This document shows positions 7,529-16,442 of a stretch of DNA of 57,165 bases, in pieces (within the stretch, counting starts at the first letter, position 1; each line of letters opens with the position of its first letter). The notes beneath the pieces were generated by a model. That model was not told the DNA's origin. It made no database searches and saw nothing but the letters and a program-made list of their open reading frames with translations. A program made the translations under genes and the position numbers. Source of the stretch: Myxococcota bacterium (GTDB lineage: Bacteria > Myxococcota_A > UBA796); assembly GCA_029251165.1 (NCBI GenBank), contig JAQXDW010000098.1, forward strand, positions 1 to 57,165, written 5' to 3'.

Positions 7529-8756
7529 GGGCCGGTGGCAGGCGGGAAGCCTGACGGGCGGGCACAAAGCCAAACAGCACGCCCTCCATGGTGGAGATGA
7601 GCGTGGCGAGGAGCACAGCGCTTGGGCTGACGGCGGTGGACCAGCCGGTCGCGGCCGCGACTGCTGCTGAGATGGCAAACCCTGCGAGCACACCGAGCAG
7701 GCCACCGGTCAGGCTGATCAGCGCGGCCTCGGTGAGAAAGAGCAGCCGGATGTCTCGAGGCGTGGCCCCCACAGCGAGCCGAATGCCGATCTCTCGGGTC
7801 CGCTCCATCACGCTGGCCAGCATGATGTTCATGATTCCGATGCCTCCGACCAGCAGAGAGATCCCAGCGATCAGTCCCATGACGAGGTTGAAGATCCGCT
7901 GCTGCTCTCGTGACTGCTGCAGCAGCCGAAGCGGGACAACCATGGTGTAGTCCTCCTGCTCTCGGTGCAGGCGTGTCAGCAGGCCTTGGGTCAGCAGGGT
8001 GTGACCGGTGACCTGCTCGATGCGCTGGACGCTGACCTGGATCTCCGACAGCTCCGGCTCCATCTCGGGAGGGTCAAACCGCTTGAGCGCGGTCGAGAGC
8101 GGCAGGATGATCGACATGCTGCGGTCATCAATGTCCACACCATCGAGGGTCGCAGAGGTGCGCGAGGCGGGATCCTCGAACACGCCGACCACGCGGACCC
8201 AGACATTTGAGAGCCGAATCCACTGGTGCAGCGGCGGCTCTCCGCCGAACAACGACCGTGCTGCCTTGGTTCCGATCAGGCAGACTGAAGCAGTCTTTTC
8301 TTCGTCCAGTGTGCTCAGGCCCCGTCCCTGCAGCCGGCGAAGCGCGGTGGTCGACAGCCACGCGGGCTCCGCACCGAGGACCTGCACTGGCTGCCGAGGA
8401 CGGGGAATGACCTCCCGGATCCGCAGCGACTTCATGCCGCCCACCCCGACGATGTCTGGCAGGGTCTCTCGCAGCGCGGAGACATCTCTGCTGGAGAGTC
8501 CCTGAGAGATCCGCCAGATCTCCGCCTTCAGGTCTTCTTCCTCGGGGTAGCTCTCCCGGACCTGGAAATTGAGGATGCCCAGCTGTGAGATGAGCATCTC
8601 TTGCTCGCGTCGGGCCCCCTCGCCGATGGAGAGGATGCCAATGACAGCACCGACGCCAAACAAGATGCCGGTGGCCGACAGCAGGGACCGCATTCGGTGC
8701 AGCAGAATCCCCTGGAGCCCATCGCGGAGCAGATCCTTTGCCCCGAGCACATTCAC
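7509..8756 (-). CDS. ABC transporter permease, MacB/FtsX type
   Basis: A 415-residue permease with the MacB layout. A first membrane helix near residues 28-45 (SATGILFGVGAVIGILSIGEGA) is followed by a large periplasmic domain of about 240 residues. Three C-terminal helices follow, with the coupling motif ERTREIGIRLAVGATPRDI between the second and third helices. This motif contacts the ATPase. The start codon overlaps the stop of the adaptor gene by 4 bp (8753-8756), indicating translational coupling. Together with the ATPase at 5367 and the TolC-like protein it should form a trans-envelope exporter of peptides, lipids or small molecules. Confidence 0.92.
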   Translation of the reverse strand: MNVLGAKDLLRDGLQGILLHRMRSLLSATGILFGVGAVIGILSIGEGARREQEMLISQLGILNFQVRESYPEEEDLKAEIWRISQGLSSRDVSALRETLPDIVGVGGMKSLRIREVIPRPRQPVQVLGAEPAWLSTTALRRLQGRGLSTLDEEKTASVCLIGTKAARSLFGGEPPLHQWIRLSNVWVRVVGVFEDPASRTSATLDGVDIDDRSMSIILPLSTALKRFDPPEMEPELSEIQVSVQRIEQVTGHTLLTQGLLTRLHREQEDYTMVVPLRLLQQSREQQRIFNLVMGLIAGISLLVGGIGIMNIMLASVMERTREIGIRLAVGATPRDIRLLFLTEAALISLTGGLLGVLAGFAISAAVAAATGWSTAVSPSAVLLATLISTMEGVLFGFVPARQASRLPPALTIRAV

Positions 8757-9943
8757 TCGCTCCTCTCTGCCACTGCTCCAGCACCGACGTCAGGATCGAC
8801 CAGGGCGAGAACATCCCCAACAGCGAGCCCAGACTCGATGATGATGTGGGTGTCGTTGGACGGTCCGGTCGTCACTGTGGTCCGCTTCCAGTCACCGAGT
8901 CCCCGGGTGAAGACGTATTGTTCGTCATCACCGGAGAAGATGCCCTCCAAGGGGACGCTCATCACCCCCGGCAGTTTCGTGATGAGCACCTCTGAGCGCA
9001 CGGTCATGCCGGGCTTCATGAATCCGGAGGTCTCCGCCATGGCGATGGACACCTTCAGGTGCTTCACCTCGCTGCCCCTCTCTCGCTGCACCGCGAGATC
9101 GGCGATCTTCCGTATTCTGGCTTCAAATGGTGGGTCTGGGTAGGCGTCGATGACAACCGAGACCGGCATCTCGGCTGCCACCAGTCCGGCATCCACCTCG
9201 TGTACCCAGGCCTCGACCTCCATCTCGGCCATGTCAGGCAGGGTGATGATCGTGGAGCCCCGGTAGATGGTGTCGCCGGTGGTGACCTTGCCACGGCTGC
9301 CCCCTTTCCAGATCTCCTCCAGGATGACGAGCCCGTCGCCTGGGGCTGTGAGGGTGCAGCGGGTCAGATTGTCTCGGACGCGCTCGACCCGCGCGGACAC
9401 TTGCTCTTCCTCCAGCCGGAGCAGCTGGAGCTCGGCCTCTCCTTCCAGCCGGGCGCTCTCCAGCGCGGCCTGGCTGCGCTCGACCTCGAGGGTGCTCTGC
9501 TCGACATCAATCACCGTGCTCTCGCGCTCGACGCGTGGCACGGTCTCGGAGTCAGTGAGCCGCATCTCTGCACGCTTGAGGTTCAGCTCGGCCCGTGTCA
9601 CGGCGTTCTTGATATCGCCGATGCGGACCTCGAACTGGGCCTGCTTCTGTGCGATCTTGGTCTGGGCGACCTCCAGCTTGGTCTGTGCACCCTCCAGATC
9701 TGAGACCAGCTCGCTGGTGTCGAACTCTACGAGGGTGTCTCCTTCCGATACCCTGCTTCCCTCTTCGATGATAGAGATTACTTTGAGCGTGCTTGAGAGG
9801 TCTGGAGCGGAGATGGTTGCTGAGTGAACCGCCTTGAGCTCTCCGGGAATGCTCAGGACGTGCTCAAAGTCCCCCATCTCCACGGTGTGGGTGGGAATCT
9901 CATCGCTTGAGCTCATGCAGGCTAACAGCCACAAGGCGATCAT
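8753..9943 (-). CDS. periplasmic adaptor lipoprotein, HlyD/MacA family
   Basis: A 396-residue membrane-fusion protein. The N-terminus (MIALWLLAC) is a very short lipoprotein signal with lipobox LLAC, so the adaptor is probably anchored by lipid rather than by a helix. It has an N-terminal lipoyl half-motif, a helical hairpin (about 95-190, rich in Glu/Gln/Arg heptads), a second lipoyl half (LTAPGDGLVILEEIWKGG) and C-terminal beta-barrel domains (GFMKPGMTVRSEVLI). Such proteins bridge MacB-like permeases to TolC. It is the promoter-proximal gene of the adaptor-permease pair and overlaps the permease by 4 bp. Confidence 0.9.
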   Translation of the reverse strand: MIALWLLACMSSSDEIPTHTVEMGDFEHVLSIPGELKAVHSATISAPDLSSTLKVISIIEEGSRVSEGDTLVEFDTSELVSDLEGAQTKLEVAQTKIAQKQAQFEVRIGDIKNAVTRAELNLKRAEMRLTDSETVPRVERESTVIDVEQSTLEVERSQAALESARLEGEAELQLLRLEEEQVSARVERVRDNLTRCTLTAPGDGLVILEEIWKGGSRGKVTTGDTIYRGSTIITLPDMAEMEVEAWVHEVDAGLVAAEMPVSVVIDAYPDPPFEARIRKIADLAVQRERGSEVKHLKVSIAMAETSGFMKPGMTVRSEVLITKLPGVMSVPLEGIFSGDDEQYVFTRGLGDWKRTTVTTGPSNDTHIIIESGLAVGDVLALVDPDVGAGAVAERSE

Positions 9944-10131
9944 GGTGTGCTCCTGTGCTGCGTCAGCGGGGCATAGGGGGGCCTGGGAGGGTGGCAGACC
10001 GTGTCGTTGTTGCAGAGAGACCGTAGCTTGAACACTATAAGAACGCCGTATCTCGAGCCCGGTATCTTCTGATGAGTGTCCGTCACGCCCGGGCGCTCCG
10101 TGCCCCGCAGCAGCAGTCCGTCACGCTCCGC

Positions 10132-11802
10132 TCAGGTGAGCTCGGCTTGAATGGCTGCAGTGGTCTGCTGTGCGAGCTGATCGAGCCTGTCCAGGAGGTC
10201 TGGTCGGCAGACACCCTGCTTTCCGCTCTCCTCCAGCAGGCCGGCGTGCTGACTGAGCCGAGTCGCGTAGATGCTGGCGGAAGACCCTTTTAGGTTGTGC
10301 GCGGCCCGGTACTGGGTCTTGGGATCACTCACCGATGCTCGAACGGCATCCATCATGATGGGAAGCTGTGTCAGAAACAGCTCAAGTATCTCTCGTATGA
10401 GGACTTTGTTTCCGCCGACAGCCGTGATGGCCCGCTCGACATCAAGGACCACATCTTGAGGGGCCGGCTTGGGGGAGGGCTGGTGCGATGGGGGGGCATT
10501 CGTCCATGCCGAGATGAGCCGTGCCAGGTCGGTGAGGCTGTATGGCTTGCCCATCAGCTCCTGCATGCCAGCCGCGATGACTTCGTCCTTGTTCTCGGAA
10601 GAAATATCAGCAGACAGTGCGATAATTGGACCACTGTAGTCCAACGCTCGCAGCGCTTTTGAGGTCTCTGCACCAGATATCCGAGGCATGTGGCAGTCCA
10701 TGAAGATCAGCGCTGGAGGGTTCTGCTTGACCTGCTCGATGGCCTCGTACCCATTGCTGGCGAGACGAGGTGAGCATCCCAGCAGGGACAGCATGTCTCT
10801 TCCCAGGACACGGTTGATGCGGTTGTCATCGACCAGAAGAATGTCGATGCTGTCGAAGCTGGGGGCTGGTGCGAGAGCGACCTGGGGCGCGACTAAGGCC
10901 ACCTTGTGGGTTGTGATGATGGTGATGGTCGTGCCTTCACCGGGCTGGGACTCCAGGAGAATCTCCCCGCCCATCATGTCAATGAGCCGCCGACAGATCG
11001 CCAGCCCGAGTCCTGTTCCACCAAAGGTACGGGCAGTGCTGGAGTCGGCCTGCTTGAAGGGCTCGAAGATGTTGACCTGATGCTCTGGAGGGATACCGAC
11101 GCCAGTGTCTTTTACCGACCACTCAAGCTTCACTTCGTGAGAAGAGATCGCGCTGAAGGTGAGCTGCAGCTCGACCCCACCGGTGGTGGTAAATTTGATG
11201 GCGTTGCTGATCACATTGGAGAGGATCTGTCGCATGCGATGTTGGTCGAGCTCCACGCCGATGAGCTCTGGCCGGGAGGTGATCTGAAGCGTCAGTCCCT
11301 TGGAGCTTGCGCTGGAGAGGAAGTCTTCGATGACCTCTTCGAGCAGCACACCTGGATCTGTGGCGACCAGATCCAGAGCCATCTCTCCTTCCTCCAGCTT
11401 CGTGTAGTCGAGGATGTCATTGATGACGACCATCAAATGATTGCTGGAGCGGTGGGTCAGCGTGAGCAGCTCTTTCTGTCTGTGGGTCAGCTCGGTGTAT
11501 GAGAGCACATCAATGGTTCCCAGCATGCCGTGCAGCGGGGTGCGGAGCTCGTGGCTCATCTGAGCAAGAAAGCGGGTCTTGGCAAGATCCGCAGCCTCTG
11601 CCCGGGTCAGGGCATCCTGTAGGGCCTGGGTTCGCTCCTTCACCCGCTCCTCAAGGTGAGTGTTGCTCTGCTGTAGCTGCTGGTTGGCCAGATACAGCTC
11701 ACGAGTCTTGTCCTCGATGAGCTGCTCGAGCAGCTCGACCCGTCGACGCTGCCGAGCCAGCCGTCGTTTCCAGACATCCTCACTCGTGGGAGTCTCACTC
11801 AT
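10132..11802 (-). CDS. soluble hybrid histidine kinase with receiver and Hpt domains (H-NOX partner)
   Basis: A 556-residue kinase without membrane helices. It has an N-terminal coiled coil (about 15-70) and HisKA with phospho-acceptor His84 in SHELRTPL. An HATPase domain (SNAIKFT, DTGVGIP, GGTGLGL) and a receiver (LLVDDN; phospho-acceptor Asp in FMDCHMP) follow. A C-terminal histidine phosphotransfer domain has the HNLKGSS signature. This gives a complete His-Asp-His relay in one chain. Its start overlaps the H-NOX stop by 4 bp (11799-11802). By the known pattern of H-NOX/kinase pairs, ferrous-NO H-NOX should control its autophosphorylation. The final target (a response regulator) is not encoded nearby. 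Confidence 0.93.
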   Translation of the reverse strand: MSETPTSEDVWKRRLARQRRRVELLEQLIEDKTRELYLANQQLQQSNTHLEERVKERTQALQDALTRAEAADLAKTRFLAQMSHELRTPLHGMLGTIDVLSYTELTHRQKELLTLTHRSSNHLMVVINDILDYTKLEEGEMALDLVATDPGVLLEEVIEDFLSSASSKGLTLQITSRPELIGVELDQHRMRQILSNVISNAIKFTTTGGVELQLTFSAISSHEVKLEWSVKDTGVGIPPEHQVNIFEPFKQADSSTARTFGGTGLGLAICRRLIDMMGGEILLESQPGEGTTITIITTHKVALVAPQVALAPAPSFDSIDILLVDDNRINRVLGRDMLSLLGCSPRLASNGYEAIEQVKQNPPALIFMDCHMPRISGAETSKALRALDYSGPIIALSADISSENKDEVIAAGMQELMGKPYSLTDLARLISAWTNAPPSHQPSPKPAPQDVVLDVERAITAVGGNKVLIREILELFLTQLPIMMDAVRASVSDPKTQYRAAHNLKGSSASIYATRLSQHAGLLEESGKQGVCRPDLLDRLDQLAQQTTAAIQAELT

Positions 11803-12350
11803 GGGGCTGTGGCAAACTGGAGCCAGAACACACAGTTCTGGTCGCCGCGATGGGTGCAGGAGGTCTGCTTGTACTCAATGGGCACCTGGAAGTGCTCAGC
11901 AACGCCCTCCAGCAGACCCTCCATCAGATGACAGAGCTGTCGCTTTGAGTGGTAGTGCATGATGAGCTGATCGGGGGCCGGACGTTCATAGGTGAAGTTG
12001 GGAGGCGATGCCTCATCCATCATCTTTCGGACCTCAATATGAATAACGTCGTGGACTGAGATTAAGAACGGGAGCGGGTGACTGATATCTTGAGCCGGAA
12101 CGGGGACACGTTGATTTAGCCTGGAGAAAGCAAATTTTCCAAACATTCGCAGGGCCACATCTGGGGTCACGTTCAGCTTTCCACATGCAGCCAGCAGCAT
12201 ATCGACCATCCAGTTGTCTGGGTAGGTCTTGGGCGAGACGAAGGGCTCGGAGGCAATATGTGGACACAGATCCATCAGGTCCTCAAACGTCTCTTCTCCC
12301 CAATTTTCAACCACGAAATCTTCAAAGATTACGAAAACGACGCCTTTCAT
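11799..12350 (-). CDS. H-NOX heme-nitric oxide sensor protein
   Basis: A 183-residue H-NOX (HNOB) protein, the usual full length. It begins MKGVVF, as the family does. The proximal heme ligand aligns with His104 (in VIHIEVRKM), followed by the conserved PP near 116-117. The heme-propionate motif YxSxR is intact as Y133-S135-R137. The position of the O2-stabilising distal Tyr of the Thermoanaerobacter protein (four residues after R137 plus one) is Leu142 here, so the heme should bind NO but not O2. The ATG has GGAAG 7 nt upstream. It is the first gene of a two-gene unit with the kinase at 10132-11802. The family call is firm; ligand selectivity is inference from one residue. Confidence 0.95.
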   Translation of the reverse strand: MKGVVFVIFEDFVVENWGEETFEDLMDLCPHIASEPFVSPKTYPDNWMVDMLLAACGKLNVTPDVALRMFGKFAFSRLNQRVPVPAQDISHPLPFLISVHDVIHIEVRKMMDEASPPNFTYERPAPDQLIMHYHSKRQLCHLMEGLLEGVAEHFQVPIEYKQTSCTHRGDQNCVFWLQFATAP

Positions 12351-13328
12351 TGGTGTTCTTCCAGAGATTTGAGGATTGGTTAGTCGTTGAACGGCTGCTG
12401 TTCACAGGTCAGGTCATCATCGGCTTGTGAGCGGAGTGCCTCAGGAATATCGGCAGTACTATAGATACGGATCTGGACTGGTGTTGATTAATCGGTCTCC
12501 GAGTCAAGATATCACTTCAAGTTTTTATGTACGAGATAACTTTACTTATGTGGGCTTCCACATGATCTGGAGCGTGGATTCATGACAGCAGTCTCATCAG
12601 AGCGAATGGCATGTATGTCGCGGAACCCTCCGCAGGAGCGCTGACCGAGGACGGCGCGCTCATCTGTTGTCCTGTTGCCAATTTAGCGTCGAGGTGACGG
12701 ATGGTAGGGAGTCCAGCCGAGGGGGCCATATCGAGCCGCGCTGAGCGGCCATTTCTTCAGCTGCTGGTTCAGGTCAGCACTGCTCCCCGTGCTGGGTGTC
12801 GCGACTGGGCTGCCGTGTACGGAGCCTGCACCATAGGCGCGAGTCCTTTTTCTTCATGTGGTGCGTGTCGCTTCTCTTGCATTGATGGGAGAACGCTCTG
12901 TGTGTAGCGCGCCCGAAAAATGGCGCGATCCGATCACATCCGTGCCCGAGTCGCGCCATCGGGGGCGATACAGAGCAGCGTGACGAGGCGAACCTCAGCG
13001 TGATGCTCCCGGGGCGCTGGCTGCGCAGGACTCTTCATCGGCAGTGTGCACTGTGGCCAGTGGCTCGGTCTCAGCAGAGACGAGTCAGCACCACTCTGAG
13101 CACGATTATGCGTTTCAGCCGTTCTCGGATTGGGAATTAAATTACAGAATTAAAGTCAACAGGCTGCTGGAGAAGCATATTTCAGAGATCCGGCAGTTGT
13201 CACAACCACATCGATAGGAAATTTAGAGCTGTGGTTCCGGTGTCTGAACTCTTTACTCTTGTGTTCGGTCTAAAGAGTGGGAAGCCTGTGACCGATACCA
13301 AGGTGGGTATTTCTAAATCGGAGACAAC
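12351..13328. other. long divergent intergenic region
   Basis: About 980 bp separate the H-NOX gene (minus) and the HbpS-like gene (plus). Small open frames here have no ribosome binding site or recognisable product. Composition is AT-richer at 12450-12560 and 13120-13330, consistent with promoters for both heme-sensor units. An 8-bp inverted repeat at 13248-13278 is the only defined element. Confidence 0.5.
13248..13278. promoter_or_regulatory. 8-bp inverted repeat upstream of the HbpS-like gene
   Basis: ACTCTTTA (13248-13255) and TAAAGAGT (13271-13278) are perfect inverted copies 15 nt apart. They lie about 50 bp before the start codon at 13329. They could be an operator for a dimeric regulator or a weak hairpin in the leader. 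No T-run follows, so a terminator is less likely. Confidence 0.35.
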
Positions 13329-13748
13329 ATGCACACGTTCTCTAAGGCATCTCTCTCGTTAGATGCTGCGCGCGCCGTTCTGGCAGCAGCACAAAAACAC
13401 GCCATCCAAGAAGGTCTCGCAATCGCGATCACCATTGTGGATGAGAGCGGCGTACTGAAGGCGTTTGCGCGGATGGATGGCGCGCCCCTGGTCGCTGTCG
13501 AGGTCTCTCGAAAGAAGGCGCTGACAGCTGTGGGCTTTGGAATGTCGACAGGGAAAGACTGGCACGACTTTATCAAGGATGATCCAATCTTATCGGATGG
13601 AGCGAGCTCCATCCCCGACTTCACCTTGCTGGGGGGAGGGTTGCCGATCTGGCTCGATGAGCAGCTGGTCGGCGCGATCGGCGTGAGTGGTGGTCACTAC
13701 GCAGTCGATGAGCGCTGCGCACAGGCAGGATTGTCGGCGCTGTCGTGA
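13329..13748 (+). CDS. HbpS/GlcG-family (DUF336) protein, probable heme-binding sensor partner
   Basis: A 139-residue single-domain protein with the GlcG/HbpS pattern: LSLDAARAVLAAA at the start, AIAITIVDESGVLKAFARMDGA in the middle, and a C-terminal GGGLPI...VGAIGVSGG loop. Streptomyces HbpS binds heme and controls the SenS kinase; other members are associated with glycolate or corrin use. GGAG lies 5 nt before the ATG. The gene is followed 12 bp later by a hybrid kinase, which supports the sensor-partner reading. No signal peptide is visible, unlike secreted HbpS, so contact with the kinase would be cytoplasmic. Confidence is high for the family and moderate for heme sensing. Confidence 0.85.
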   Translation: MHTFSKASLSLDAARAVLAAAQKHAIQEGLAIAITIVDESGVLKAFARMDGAPLVAVEVSRKKALTAVGFGMSTGKDWHDFIKDDPILSDGASSIPDFTLLGGGLPIWLDEQLVGAIGVSGGHYAVDERCAQAGLSALS

Positions 13749-13760
13749 GGCTAACGGGTC

Positions 13761-16325
13761 ATGGGTAGTGTTGAAAACATCGAGATCGTCGACAAACTCG
13801 GAGAAATCTCCAAGCGATTTGCGACGATCCAGAACGTAGATTCCTTAGCGCAAACCGTCCATGAGCTGATGGACTCGATCGTACAGGTTGAGTACTCCGG
13901 CTTGTTCCTGTTTGATCCCACTGCTCAGCGCTTCCGAATGGTGATGGCCAAGGGCTTCACCGAGGCAGAGCGAGAGGCCTCTGAGCGAACGGCAATGGAG
14001 CGTCATCCCGGGCTGGTCTATCGGACACAGCAGACCCTCCATATCCCCGACGTCGAGGCTGACCCCCAGCAGCGCTCCCGCTCCAGCAAGCGGAGCTTTA
14101 CCGTTCGCTCTCGGCTCTGGCTGCCGGTGATGAGCCGCGATGACTGCGTGGGCTCATTCGGGCTCGCGAGCTCTCGACCGCACCACTTCACTGACCTCCA
14201 CATCTCGATGCTGCAATTTGTCTGCAACATGGCTGGGATTGTCTACCAGAACCTCGTCTACACCGCCGACATCATCGCTGCCCGTGTCCGCGCTGAGACT
14301 GCGGATCGTGCCAAGAGCGACTTCCTGGCCAACATCAGCCATGAGCTGCGCACTCCGATGAATGGGGTGGTCGGAATGACTGAGCTGCTGCTGAGCACGC
14401 CCCTCAACGACGAGCAGCACCAGTTCACTGAGGTGATTCGCACCTCAGGCCGCTCGCTCCTGCTTCTGATTGATGATCTCCTCGACTTCTCACGGATCGA
14501 GGCTGGTCGGATGGACCTGGAGGTGGCGGACTTCGCTCTCGAAGACCTCCTCGGAGAGACCAACGATCTGATGGCGCTCAAGGCGCAGGGCAAGGGCCTG
14601 GAGTTTGCCTGTCTGATCGATCCCGAGACACCAACAATGCTGCGCGGCGATCCGAGCCGGCTGCGCCAGATCTTGATCAACCTCCTCAACAACGCCATCA
14701 AGTTCACCGCTTCCGGTGAGGTGGTGGTTCGAGTGAGCCGAAGCGGGCCGGAGCGTCTTCGATTTGAAGTCGAGGACTCCGGCATCGGCATCCCCGCAGA
14801 CAAGCAGCTCCTGCTGTTCAACCGCTTCACTCAGGCGGACAACACGATCACGAGACGCTACGGCGGCACCGGGCTGGGGCTGTCCATCTCCCGCCAGCTC
14901 GTGGAGCTGATGGGGGGGGAGCTGGAGCTGGTTCGCAGCGAAGAGGGTGTCGGCAGCACCTTCGGCTTTGAGGTCACCGTCGAGGTTCTGGCTGAGCGGA
15001 CCCAGCGACCAGCCCGCGCGGTGGTGCTGGTGGTCGAGCCCCATCTTGCCACAGCGTCCGCGCTGGGCATGCTGCTCAAGCAGCTCGGATACACCCCGCT
15101 GCTGACACGGGATGTGGACGAGGCACGTGGACACGTCCGCCCGGGACTGGCAGGTGTCCTGATCGCAGACACAGTGCAGGGCTACAAGGCTGAGGAGCTG
15201 GCAGCGATGCTGCGACAGGCTGAGGTCTCTCCGATCGTCCTGACCTGCCCGCTCGCGCGAATGCAAGACAACGATGCACACATCTGGACAGATAAGCGAG
15301 TCAGCAAGCCCGTAAAGGCCGCCGCTCTGAGCTCCGCGCTCTCTCTTCAGTCGGCACAGGGCAGGATAAGCACGTCTGATGCTACACCGACGGACCTTCG
15401 GGTCCTGGTCGTCGACGATAATGCGGTAAACCGCTTTGTTGCTACCTCGATGCTGGAGCGAGAGGGGTTTCGAACCGTCGAGGCCTCCAACGGGCTGGAG
15501 GCCCAGCACATCGCTCAGACATTGGCCTGTGATCTGATCCTGATGGACATCCACATGCCCGTAATGGATGGCCTGGCCGCCACCGCATCGATCCGGTCGC
15601 ATGCGACCGAGGCGCTCAACCCAGACGTCCCGATTGTGGCGCTGACCGCAGATCTGACCGACCAGAATCGCTCCAGCTGTCGCACGGCGGGGATCAACGA
15701 CTTCTGCAGCAAGCCGCTGACTCGAGACAAGCTCAAGATCCTCCTCGACCGCTGGCTGCCGCGCAACGAGCCGGATGTCCTCGTGGTCGATGACGTCTCC
15801 ATCAATGTGATCGTCTTGCAGCAGCTCTTGAAGAAGCTCGGCTATCGAAGCCGATCGGCCAGCGATGGCGCTGCCGCCCTGGAGGCGCTCCATCAGCACG
15901 CGTACCGACTGGTCCTGATGGACCTGCACATGCCGGTGATGGACGGCTTGGCTGCAACCCGGGCCATCCGCATGCGCACGGAGCAGGACTGGAGCACGAT
16001 CCCGATCATCGGATTCACGGCAAATCGCCGCGAGGATGAGCTGGAGAGCTGCCTGGCAGCTGGGATGAACGACTGCTTTACCAAGCCGCTTCACTTCAAC
16101 ACGCTAAAGCAACTCCTGCACCAGTGGGTACCGCTGACCGCCGCTGAGCGGTCCCGGCTCCCGGGGCTGGCCGACCAGCAGCGGCTCCACCCTGGAAGCG
16201 CACCGAAAGAGCCGGCTCCGGTCGGCCGTGCTGACCCGTCGGCCAGCAGTCCTGACCGCTCGCATGTGCACGGAGCAGGGCTGGAGCACGATCCCGATCC
16301 CGATCATTGGGGTCACGGCAAATAG
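13761..16325 (+). CDS. GAF hybrid histidine kinase with three receiver modules
   Basis: An 854-residue soluble kinase. It has an N-terminal GAF domain (about 15-168) and HisKA with phospho-acceptor His194 in SHELRTPM. An HATPase (NNAIKFT, DSGIGIP, GGTGLGL) is followed by a receiver-like domain lacking the phospho-acceptor motif (about 425-530). Two intact receivers follow, with phospho-acceptors D596 (LMDIHMPVMDG) and D721 (LMDLHMPVMDG). The last 60 residues (from about 795) are low-complexity and arise from reading an eroded copy of receiver DNA in the wrong frame (see 16261-16334), so the true functional C-terminus is near the Trp of LHQW. It lies 12 bp after the HbpS-like gene and is presumably controlled by it. 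No output domain is present. Confidence 0.93.
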   Translation: MGSVENIEIVDKLGEISKRFATIQNVDSLAQTVHELMDSIVQVEYSGLFLFDPTAQRFRMVMAKGFTEAEREASERTAMERHPGLVYRTQQTLHIPDVEADPQQRSRSSKRSFTVRSRLWLPVMSRDDCVGSFGLASSRPHHFTDLHISMLQFVCNMAGIVYQNLVYTADIIAARVRAETADRAKSDFLANISHELRTPMNGVVGMTELLLSTPLNDEQHQFTEVIRTSGRSLLLLIDDLLDFSRIEAGRMDLEVADFALEDLLGETNDLMALKAQGKGLEFACLIDPETPTMLRGDPSRLRQILINLLNNAIKFTASGEVVVRVSRSGPERLRFEVEDSGIGIPADKQLLLFNRFTQADNTITRRYGGTGLGLSISRQLVELMGGELELVRSEEGVGSTFGFEVTVEVLAERTQRPARAVVLVVEPHLATASALGMLLKQLGYTPLLTRDVDEARGHVRPGLAGVLIADTVQGYKAEELAAMLRQAEVSPIVLTCPLARMQDNDAHIWTDKRVSKPVKAAALSSALSLQSAQGRISTSDATPTDLRVLVVDDNAVNRFVATSMLEREGFRTVEASNGLEAQHIAQTLACDLILMDIHMPVMDGLAATASIRSHATEALNPDVPIVALTADLTDQNRSSCRTAGINDFCSKPLTRDKLKILLDRWLPRNEPDVLVVDDVSINVIVLQQLLKKLGYRSRSASDGAAALEALHQHAYRLVLMDLHMPVMDGLAATRAIRMRTEQDWSTIPIIGFTANRREDELESCLAAGMNDCFTKPLHFNTLKQLLHQWVPLTAAERSRLPGLADQQRLHPGSAPKEPAPVGRADPSASSPDRSHVHGAGLEHDPDPDHWGHGK

Positions 16326-16334
16326 CTGTGCGGA
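16261..16334 (+). pseudogene. eroded duplicate of receiver-domain DNA
   Basis: The DNA at 16261-16334 is a near copy of 15969-16036 within the third receiver of the upstream kinase, with a handful of substitutions and a 6-bp insertion (a repeated CCCGAT). In the original frame it still reads EQGWSTIPIPIIGVTANS, but the kinase runs through it in another frame and stops at 16325. A faint continuation (a WMNAGL match to GMNDCF) reaches about 16380. This is the remnant of a further receiver or an internal partial duplication. Confidence 0.8.
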
Positions 16335-16442
16335 CACACCTGAGAATCGCTTGGTGGACTGGATGAACGCTGGCCTGACAGGGCCACGAGCTCTCTGCAG
16401 CAGAAACCGCGACACTGGAATTCATCAAGATGGCGAGGATAA

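Noticed and set aside
14490..16094. 534-codon frame antisense to the GAF hybrid kinase
   Set aside because: Long only because of high GC; the plus strand carries all kinase and receiver motifs.
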